From positions 124,001-188,000 of the forward strand of contig NZ_JAGIAG010000003.1 in NCBI RefSeq assembly GCF_017744955.1: DNA of 64,000 nucleotides, read 5' to 3'. The notes beneath the pieces are model-generated. The model saw only the letters and a program-made list of their open reading frames with translations, ran no database searches and was not told the origin of the DNA. Positions 43,200 to 50,064 of the stretch are shown here, piece by piece. The translations under genes and the position numbers were made by a program. Origin of the DNA: Dokdonella sp. (GTDB lineage Bacteria > Pseudomonadota > Gammaproteobacteria > Xanthomonadales > Rhodanobacteraceae). Each line of letters begins with the position of its first letter. Position 1 is the first letter of the stretch.

Positions 43200-46058
43200 A
43201 TGTCGCACTCCGTTTTGCGCCGGCTCGGCCGGTTCGTCCTGGCCGCCTCACCGCTTCTCGCCATGCTGCCGGCAACGGCGGTCGAACGGGAGAAAGGCGA
43301 GAATCCACGCGAGGAAAGCTGGCAGATCGAGCAGCGTCAGCGCTGGTTCGAGCAGACGCGCGGCCTGCGCCAGGTGCCCGATGCGGCCCGCCTGCGCGCG
43401 AACGCGTCCAAGGAGTTGCAGCGCCAGCGCAGCATCACGCAGGCGCGCCACATCGCCGGCGGCGAGGTCTGGCAGGAGCTCGGACCGTCGTCGATGGACA
43501 TGGTCGACTGGATCATGGGCCGCGTCGCGGGCCGCCTCAACGCGATCACGCCGCACCCGACCGACGACGACACCGTCTACATCGCCGCTGCCGCGGGCGG
43601 CGTGTGGAAGACGACCAACGGCGGCACCGACTGGACGCCGCTGTTCGACGAGGTCGGCACGCTGCCGGCCGGCGCCGTCACGCTCGACCCGAGCAACCCG
43701 GACGTGGTCTGGGTCGGCACCGGCGACAAGAACGGCGGCGGCTGCGCCGGCTACTTCGGCCAGGGCGTCTACCTCAGCGAGGACGGCGGCGCGAGCTGGA
43801 ACGCGCGCAACGGCAGCGGCACCGGCGCGATGCCGTTGTCGGTCGTCAACGCGGTCGCGATCCAGCCGACCGACGGCAACGTGATCCTGGCCGGCGGCGC
43901 GGGCAGCTGCGACGCGAACGGCAGCATGATCAACCCCGGCGTCTACCGCTCCGCCGACCGCGGCCTGACCTGGACGCAGGTGCTGGACAAGAACGTCGAG
44001 GACATCGTGTTCGTGCCCGGCACGGCGACGGTGTACGCCGGCCTGATCGGCCAGGGCGTGTTCAAGTCCACCGACGGCGGCGCCACCTGGGCCAGCTCGG
44101 GCACCGGCCTGGTGGCGACCGGTTCGCGCATGCGCCTGGCGATCGCGCCGAGCGACAGCAACGTGCTGTACGCGCTGGTCGGCCGCTCGAACGGCAGCCG
44201 CGTGTTCCGCAGCGGCGACGGCGGCGCGACCTGGACGCAGCGCAACACCGCGGTCTGCGAAGGCCAGTGCACCTACAACCAGACCCTGGCCGTGCACCCG
44301 ACCGATCCGGACACGATCCTCGTCGGCACGATCCGCGCCGCGCGCTCGACCGACGGCGGCGCCACTTTCACGCCGCTGACCGACACCTGGGGCACCAACC
44401 AGAGCGTGCACCAGGACACGCACGTGGTGCGCTATTCGCGGAACGATCCGGATCGCTTCTGGGTCGGCAGCGACGGCGGCATCTGGCGCAGCGACGACGA
44501 CGGCGCGTCGTTCCGCAACATGAACGCGAACCTCAACATCACGCAGTTCTACGACATCGCCGTGCATCCGAGCGACCCGAACATCGTGCTCGGCGGCGCG
44601 CAGGACAACGGTTCCTCGGGCCGGCGCACCAGCCTGCTGTGGGATCTCACCTTCGCCAGCGGCGACGGCTTCATGAACGCGTTCGACCAGATCAACCCGC
44701 TGATCGTGTTCCAGACCAGCTATCCGAGCGGCGGGTATCCGAGCATCGTGCGTTCGACGCAAGGCGGCAGCAACGGCAGCTACAGCGGCATGTCGAACGC
44801 CGGCCTGGTCGCCGGCAACTTTCCCTGGGTAACGCCGCTGGCGACCGCCGGCGACCAGTTGTTCGTCGCTTCCGACGTCCTCTACCGCACGTTGACCACC
44901 GGCAACACGTGGACCGCGATCTCGCCGGGCATGGGCTCGCCGGCCTCGGTCATCACGCCGCAGTTGCACGGCAGTATGACGCCGACCTACGTCGGCACCT
45001 CGGGCGGCCGCATCTACGCCAGCCCGGACGCCGGCGTGCCGTCGCCGGTGTTCACCAACGTCACCGGCAACTACGCCGGCGGCTACGTGTCGGACATCGC
45101 CATCGACCCGGTCGACCCACAGCGCGTGTTCCTCACCCGCGAGGGCTTCAACGCCTCGCGCCTGTACCGCTCCACCACCGGCGGCACGACCTGGGACGCG
45201 GTCGGCGCCGGCCTGCCGAACGTGCCGGCGAACAGCGTGGCGATCGACCCGCTCGACACCGACCGCATCTTCGTCGCCACCGACATCGGCGTGTACGAGA
45301 GCGTCGACGGCGGCGACAACTTCGCCGCGTTCTCGACCGGCATGCCGCTCGGCGTCGTGGTGCAGGATCTGGAGATCGACGACGATCCGCACGTGCTGAC
45401 CGCCGGCACCTACGCGCGCGGCGCCTGGCGCGTCGTGCTCGGCGGCAGCAGCACGAACCTGCCGCCGACCGCCGATTTCACGGCGAGCGTCGCCGACCTC
45501 GACGCCAGCTTCACCGACCGCTCGATCGACGACGGCAGCATCGTCTCGCACCAGTGGGACTTCGGCGACGGCAGCGCCGCTTCCTCCGACGTCAACCCGA
45601 CGCACACCTATGCGTCCTACGGCAGATACACCGTCAGCCTGACCGTGACCGACGACGGCGGCCTGAGCGGCACTTACGCCAAGATCGTGCGCTTCCCGCT
45701 GCCGCCGATTCCGCTCAGCAACGGCGTCACCCTGACCGCGCAGCACGCGCCGCAGGGCGACGATCTGTACTACACGCTGGTGGTTCCCGACGGCGCCACC
45801 AACTTGAACTTCGTCGTCGACGGCGCCGCCGGCGAAGACGCCGATCTGGTGGTCAAGCTCGGCGATCAGGTCATCTGCCAATCCGCCGGTCCGACGGCGG
45901 ACGAGAGCTGCGGAACGCCGTCGCCGCAAGCCGGCACATACACCGCGATCGTGAATGCGTATTCGGACCTCAGCGACTTCAGCATCACCGGCAGCTACGA
46001 CGCGCCGGACACGGACACGATCTTCGCCGACGGCTTCGACGGAGGTGCCGCACGCTGA
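43200..46058 (+). CDS. secreted BNR/sortilin-like propeller protein with PKD, PPC and IFADGFD tag
   Basis: A 952-residue exported protein. The start follows a GGGGGAA site and opens a signal peptide (about residues 1-25). Residues about 95-750 are propeller blades with Asp-box-like motifs (GGVWKTTNGGTDW, SEDGGASW, STDGGATW). A PKD domain at about 754-830 contains QWDFGDGS and NPTHTY; a PPC-like domain at about 840-935 contains DDLYYTLVVPDGATNL. The tag IFADGFD is at 941-947, plus GGAAR. Its N-terminal part resembles the protein at 7061 (IWKTT/VWKTT blades), but the C-terminal modules differ. Adhesion or binding is inferred; no catalytic site is visible. Confidence 0.85.
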   Translation: MSHSVLRRLGRFVLAASPLLAMLPATAVEREKGENPREESWQIEQRQRWFEQTRGLRQVPDAARLRANASKELQRQRSITQARHIAGGEVWQELGPSSMDMVDWIMGRVAGRLNAITPHPTDDDTVYIAAAAGGVWKTTNGGTDWTPLFDEVGTLPAGAVTLDPSNPDVVWVGTGDKNGGGCAGYFGQGVYLSEDGGASWNARNGSGTGAMPLSVVNAVAIQPTDGNVILAGGAGSCDANGSMINPGVYRSADRGLTWTQVLDKNVEDIVFVPGTATVYAGLIGQGVFKSTDGGATWASSGTGLVATGSRMRLAIAPSDSNVLYALVGRSNGSRVFRSGDGGATWTQRNTAVCEGQCTYNQTLAVHPTDPDTILVGTIRAARSTDGGATFTPLTDTWGTNQSVHQDTHVVRYSRNDPDRFWVGSDGGIWRSDDDGASFRNMNANLNITQFYDIAVHPSDPNIVLGGAQDNGSSGRRTSLLWDLTFASGDGFMNAFDQINPLIVFQTSYPSGGYPSIVRSTQGGSNGSYSGMSNAGLVAGNFPWVTPLATAGDQLFVASDVLYRTLTTGNTWTAISPGMGSPASVITPQLHGSMTPTYVGTSGGRIYASPDAGVPSPVFTNVTGNYAGGYVSDIAIDPVDPQRVFLTREGFNASRLYRSTTGGTTWDAVGAGLPNVPANSVAIDPLDTDRIFVATDIGVYESVDGGDNFAAFSTGMPLGVVVQDLEIDDDPHVLTAGTYARGAWRVVLGGSSTNLPPTADFTASVADLDASFTDRSIDDGSIVSHQWDFGDGSAASSDVNPTHTYASYGRYTVSLTVTDDGGLSGTYAKIVRFPLPPIPLSNGVTLTAQHAPQGDDLYYTLVVPDGATNLNFVVDGAAGEDADLVVKLGDQVICQSAGPTADESCGTPSPQAGTYTAIVNAYSDLSDFSITGSYDAPDTDTIFADGFDGGAAR

Positions 46059-46131
46059 GATGAACGCGGCTCGAACGCGATCGGCGGCACGCAACTTTCG
46101 CGAAGCACTCCTGTCGGAAACAGGGGCCCCG

Positions 46132-46151
46132 CCGCCGTCGATCGACGGCGG
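46132..46151 (+). terminator. GC-rich palindrome after the secreted gene
   Basis: A perfect 20-bp palindrome (CCGCCGTCGA and its complement) lies 74 nt after the stop at 46058. No T-tract follows. Two GTTAAC sites flank the region just after it (about 46161 and 46183). Confidence 0.4.
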
Positions 46152-46243
46152 GGCGATGCGGTTAACCGGCTCGCAACGCCGCGTTAACCGCGTCGGCACA
46201 CCGCTCTCGCGTATCGTTCGCGCCATCGAATCAGGAGTACGCC

Positions 46244-46459
46244 ATGCGTCATCAGCGCCACATCGAAGTGAACGTCCTCGGCTATCGCATCGAACGCGTC
46301 CGTCAGATCGACGCGCAGCACGAAGTGACGATGCAATGGTACGAAGTGCTGGCGCCGGAATCGGGCCGCCTGCTCGGCCGTTTCGCGCAGCGCGCCGAAG
46401 CCGAGCGCGCGATCGTCACGCGTGAACTCGCGGCGCTGCCGCGCGCGGCGGCGGCTTGA
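46244..46459 (+). CDS. small hypothetical protein upstream of arsC
   Basis: A 71-residue basic protein with a good AGGAG site 6 nt before the start. It has no signal or membrane segment. The sequence reads like a single beta-hairpin plus helix (YRIERVRQIDAQHEVTMQWYEV, then an Ala/Arg-rich helix). I do not recognise the family. It abuts arsC (TTGA overlap or 2-nt gap depending on the arsC start), so the two are probably co-transcribed. Confidence 0.7.
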   Translation: MRHQRHIEVNVLGYRIERVRQIDAQHEVTMQWYEVLAPESGRLLGRFAQRAEAERAIVTRELAALPRAAAA

Positions 46460-46461
46460 AC

Positions 46462-46812
46462 GTGAGCAAGATCGTCATTCTGCACAACCCGCGCTGCTCG
46501 AAATCGCGCGCCGCCCTGGCGCTGCTGCAGGAGCGCGGCATCGAACCGGAAGTCGTCGACTATCTGGCGACACCGCCGTCGACGCACGAGATCGAACGCA
46601 TCCTCGGCAAGCTCGACCTGCCGCCGCGCGCGCTGATGCGCCGCGACGAGCCGGACTACGCGGAATTGAATCTCGACGACCCGTCGCTGAGCCGCGCGCA
46701 ACTGGTCGCCGCGATGCAGGAGCACCCGCGCCTGATCCAGCGCCCGATCGTGCTCGCCAACGGCAAGGCGGCGATCGGCCGCCCGCCGGAGAACGTGCTC
46801 TCGATCCTCTGA
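46462..46812 (+). CDS. arsC: ArsC-family arsenate reductase (glutaredoxin-dependent)
   Basis: A 116-residue cytoplasmic thioredoxin-fold enzyme of the ArsC/YffB group. The catalytic Cys12 sits in ILHNPRCSKSR, and RPIVLANGKAAIGRPPE contains the conserved Arg that contacts oxyanion in arsenate reductases. The GTG at 46462 gives the canonical short N terminus (SKIVILHNPRC); a TTG at 46456 is possible. No ars operon partners (arsR, arsB) are nearby, so a general or stress-linked role cannot be excluded. Confidence 0.88.
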   Translation: MSKIVILHNPRCSKSRAALALLQERGIEPEVVDYLATPPSTHEIERILGKLDLPPRALMRRDEPDYAELNLDDPSLSRAQLVAAMQEHPRLIQRPIVLANGKAAIGRPPENVLSIL

Positions 46813-46818
46813 GCGGAT

Positions 46819-46844
46819 CGGCGTCGATGCACGCATCGACGCCG
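46819..46844. terminator. bidirectional hairpin between arsC and the amidase
   Basis: A 12-bp perfect stem (46819-46830 with 46833-46844, AC loop) lies between the arsC stop at 46812 and the convergent amidase stop at 46853. Confidence 0.6.
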
Positions 46845-46852
46845 ACGCGGAC

Positions 46853-47656
46853 TCAACGCGTGATGGTGAATTCGTCCGCGTCCATCCACGCCGGAAAACG
46901 CTCGCGATGCGCCGCGAGCGCGACCGGATCGAGCGTGACGGTGACGACCTGCTCCTGCGCGCCGAGTTCGACCAGCGGCTGGCCGAGGAAATCGAGCGCC
47001 GCGCTGTCGCCGGAATAGTGCAGTTCGTTGCCGTCGACGCCGACGCGGTTGACGCCGACGCAATAGCTCAGGTTCTCGATCGCGCGTGCGCGCAGCAGCG
47101 TGCTCCACGGATGGCGGCGCGCGCTCGGCCAGTTGGCGACGAAGATCAACAGGTCGTAGTCGAAGCGCTGCGCCGCGCGGTCGTAGCGGTTGCGCAGCCA
47201 GACCGGGAAGCGCAGGTCGTAGCAGACCTGCGGGCAGATGCGCCAGCCGTTCAACTCGACGATCAGACGCTCCTCGCCGCCGGCATAGCGCTCGTGTTCC
47301 TTCGCCATGCGGAACAGGTGGCGCTTGTCGTACTGCGCGTGGCTGCCGTCCGGACGCATCCAGACCAGGCGGTTGACGCAGCGTTCGCCCTCGCGCACCA
47401 CCAGGCTGCCGGTGATCGTCGCGCCGACGTCGCCCGCGAGCGCGCGCAGCCAGCGCAGACCTTCGCCGTCCATCGTCTCGGCATTGCCGAGCGTCTCGTT
47501 GGTGAAGCCGGAAAGGAAGGTCTCCGGCAGCACGACCAGATCGCCCTGCCCTTTCAGGCCGCGCACGAGGTCGCCGTAGTAGGCGCGATTGGCGGCCGCG
47601 TCGTGCCAGCGCGTCGCGCCTTGCACGAGGGAGATCCGCAGAGGTTGCATCGTCAT
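46853..47656 (-). CDS. yafV: nitrilase-family omega-amidase, YafV-like
   Basis: A 267-residue cytoplasmic amidase of the nitrilase superfamily. The Glu-Lys-Cys catalytic triad is visible: E45 in LPETFLSGF, K111 in YDKRHLF, and C145 in QVCYDLRFPVW. YafV/Nit2-type enzymes hydrolyse alpha-ketoglutaramate and related keto-acid amides left over from transamination. The next gene upstream on the same strand is a methionine aminotransferase, which produces exactly such keto acids (methionine-salvage pairing). The GGAAG site supports the ATG at 47656. Confidence 0.9.
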   Translation of the reverse strand: MTMQPLRISLVQGATRWHDAAANRAYYGDLVRGLKGQGDLVVLPETFLSGFTNETLGNAETMDGEGLRWLRALAGDVGATITGSLVVREGERCVNRLVWMRPDGSHAQYDKRHLFRMAKEHERYAGGEERLIVELNGWRICPQVCYDLRFPVWLRNRYDRAAQRFDYDLLIFVANWPSARRHPWSTLLRARAIENLSYCVGVNRVGVDGNELHYSGDSAALDFLGQPLVELGAQEQVVTVTLDPVALAAHRERFPAWMDADEFTITR

Positions 47657-47729
47657 GGTCGGCTTCCGGGATGCGGCCGTCCGTGGCCGCGCAGGTCTCG
47701 CAGCGGCGGTTCCCGCCGCGCGTTTCCGT

Positions 47730-48878
47730 TCAGAGGGCGCGCAGGCGTTCGGCCGCTTGCTCCAGCGTCGCGTCGCTCTTGGCGAAGCAGAAGCGGATCA
47801 GGCGCTGCTCGGCCGGCGGCGTCTCGTAGAACGCGGAAATCGGGATCGCCGCGACGCCGGCCTGCTTGATCAGCCACTCGCAGAACGCGAGGTCGTCGGC
47901 ATCGCTCAGCGCCGAGTAGTCGACGACCTGGAAATACGCGCCGGAGACCGGCAGCAGCGTGAACCTGCTGCCGGCGAGCAGTTGGCGGAAGCGGTCGCGT
48001 TTGGCCTGGTAGAACGCCGGCAGGTCGAGATAGTGCTGCGGATCGTTCTCGAGGATGTCGGCGAAGGCGACCTGCGCCGGCGTGAAGGTGCAGAAGGTCA
48101 GGTACTGGTGCACCTTGCGGAACTCGGCCGACAGCGCGCGCGGCGCCACGCAGTAGCCGACCTTCCAGCCGGTGGTGTGGTAGGTCTTGCCGAACGAGGA
48201 GACGACGAAGCTGCGCTCGGCCAGCTCCGCATGGCGCAGCACGCTCTGGTGCGGCGCGCCGTCGAACACGATGTGCTCGTAGACCTCGTCCGACAGCACC
48301 AGGACCTCGCTGCCGCGCACGAGTTCGGCGAGCCGATCCAGATCGGCCGCGCCGAACACCGAACCGCACGGGTTGTGCGGCGTGTTGATCAGGATCATGC
48401 GCGTCTTCGGCGTGATCGCATCCTTGATTCGCTGCCAGTCCGGCGAGAAATCGCGCGGATCTAGCGGCACGTGCACGGCGCGGCCGCCGTTCAGTTCGAT
48501 CGCCGGCTCGTAGCTGTCGTAGCACGGATCGAGCACGATCACCTCGTCGCCGGCGCGCACCACTGCGGCGATCGCCGCGAACAGCGCTTCGGTCGCACCG
48601 GAGGTGACCGTGACTTCGGTATCCGGATTGACCTTGCGGCCGTACAGCCGCTCGGTCTTGCGTGCGATCTGCTCGCGCAGCGCCGGCACGCCGGTCATCG
48701 GCGCGTACTGGTTGCGCCCCGCGTTCATCGCCGCGGCGAGCGCGTCGCGCAGCGCCTGCGGACCGTCGAAATCGGGGAAGCCCTGGCCCAGGTTCACCGC
48801 CTTGTGCTCCAGCGCGAGCTGGCTCATGACGGTGAATATCGTGGTGCCGACCTTCGGCAGCTTCGTCTCGATCTGCAT
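47730..48878 (-). CDS. ybdL: methionine aminotransferase, YbdL-like
   Basis: A 382-residue PLP-dependent class I/II aminotransferase closely resembling E. coli YbdL, which transaminates methionine and aromatic amino acids. Seen are NLGQGFPDFDGP (29-40), NQYAPMTG (57-64), the PLP-contacting SDEVYEH (196-202) and the Schiff-base K231 in SSFGKTYHTTGWK. Length matches YbdL (386). It lies 73 nt upstream of the omega-amidase gene on the same strand, so the two probably act in sequence on keto acids from methionine salvage. Confidence 0.93.
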   Translation of the reverse strand: MQIETKLPKVGTTIFTVMSQLALEHKAVNLGQGFPDFDGPQALRDALAAAMNAGRNQYAPMTGVPALREQIARKTERLYGRKVNPDTEVTVTSGATEALFAAIAAVVRAGDEVIVLDPCYDSYEPAIELNGGRAVHVPLDPRDFSPDWQRIKDAITPKTRMILINTPHNPCGSVFGAADLDRLAELVRGSEVLVLSDEVYEHIVFDGAPHQSVLRHAELAERSFVVSSFGKTYHTTGWKVGYCVAPRALSAEFRKVHQYLTFCTFTPAQVAFADILENDPQHYLDLPAFYQAKRDRFRQLLAGSRFTLLPVSGAYFQVVDYSALSDADDLAFCEWLIKQAGVAAIPISAFYETPPAEQRLIRFCFAKSDATLEQAAERLRAL

Positions 48879-49087
48879 GTCGCTCGCGCGTTTGGACGGC
48901 CAAATGGCCAGAACAGCCGATGGTAGCACGCCGGTATTGCGCCCTCGGGAGCTGCCGCCCCGGCCGCCGCGGATCACACGGACATGACGCGCCGCAGCAC
49001 GATGTTTTGTGCAATCGATCGCGCAAATTCGGGTAAGCCCCAATTGAATTCGGCCCACCAGATGTGCAACCTGGGACTTTAGGCCTA

Positions 49088-49107
49088 TTGACACTAAGCC
49101 TTAAGGC
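49088..49107 (+). promoter_or_regulatory. candidate -35 and palindrome before the DUF4097 gene
   Basis: A perfect TTGACA (49088-49093) is followed at once by the palindrome GCCTTAAGGC (49098-49107), where a -35/-10 spacer would be. The best -10 (TAAGTC) is poor. The palindrome could be an operator. The rest of the 297-nt gap 48879-49175 shows nothing else. Confidence 0.35.
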
Positions 49108-49175
49108 GTAAGTCCGGCATGCGCGGTCGCCGGGCGACGATGGTCGGGCCATCGCATTTCGGGGAGAGCTTAAGG

Positions 49176-49997
49176 ATGAAGGCGGTCCTATTCGGCGCAC
49201 TGTTGTGCGTGTCACCAGCCTGCGCGCACGCGGCGGCGCAGCCTTCGCCGGAGCCTTCCGCCGAACGCCGCGACTTCAGCGCCACGCTCGCCGACGGCCA
49301 GGGCCTGACCATCGACAACCCCTACGGCGACGTGCGCCTGCGCTTCGGCGGCTACGCCCACGCCCTGGAAATCCACGCCGTCGTGCAGCAGCCGGCCGGG
49401 GCTTCGCCGATCGCGATGGAACCGGCCGGCGACGCGACGCGCTACCGGTTCGCGCCGCGCCTGCCGGCGGGAGCCTTGCTCGCCGAAGGGCAGCGCATCG
49501 ACCTGGTCGCCTTCGTTCCGCTGGGACACGCGGTCAGCGTGCGCACCGAGCGTGGCCTGATCGAAAGCCGCGGCGTGCGCGGCGACGTCGATCTCTCCAG
49601 CGTCGCCGGCGACATCGCCATCCGCGGCACGCAGGGCCGCGTACGCGCGGCCACCGGCGCGGGCAGCATCGAAGCCTCCTTCGACGGCGCGCCGCCGGGT
49701 TCCCGGCAGCGCCTGGAGACCACCACCGGCAACATCGTGCTGGCGGTCGACGACCGCCTCGACGCTGCGCTCGAACTGGCCACATCGGGCGTGTTCGCGA
49801 CGGAATTCTCGCTCGAGGTGGAACCCCTCGCCGGGCAGGAACCGAACAAGCGCGCGCGTGCCGTCATCGGCGCCGACAAGGCGCGCATCGAACTGGCCAG
49901 CCGGCGCGGCGAGATCCGCCTGCTGCGCCGGAGCGCATTCACTTCGCCGGCCGGAAAGCCGGCGGAGCAGGAGTACGGGGACGACGACAGCGACTGA
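49176..49997 (+). CDS. exported DUF4097-family beta-repeat protein
   Basis: A 273-residue exported protein with a signal peptide (MKAVLFGALLCVSPACAHAAA). The mature part has short repeated beta-strands of the DUF4097 type (ESRGVRGDVDLSSVAGDIA, ATGAGSIEASF, TTTGNIVLAV, SRRGEIRLL), expected to form a right-handed beta-helix. The function of the family is unknown; members are often envelope-associated. The start at 49176 has GGGGAGAG and AAGG upstream. It lies 67 nt before the PKD/PPC secreted gene and may be co-transcribed with it. Confidence 0.8.
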   Translation: MKAVLFGALLCVSPACAHAAAQPSPEPSAERRDFSATLADGQGLTIDNPYGDVRLRFGGYAHALEIHAVVQQPAGASPIAMEPAGDATRYRFAPRLPAGALLAEGQRIDLVAFVPLGHAVSVRTERGLIESRGVRGDVDLSSVAGDIAIRGTQGRVRAATGAGSIEASFDGAPPGSRQRLETTTGNIVLAVDDRLDAALELATSGVFATEFSLEVEPLAGQEPNKRARAVIGADKARIELASRRGEIRLLRRSAFTSPAGKPAEQEYGDDDSD

Positions 49998-50064
49998 CGC
50001 GCGCGCGCGTCGACGGACGTCGGCAACGACCCTCGGCAAAACCCTTCCATTGGAGGAATCGCGA

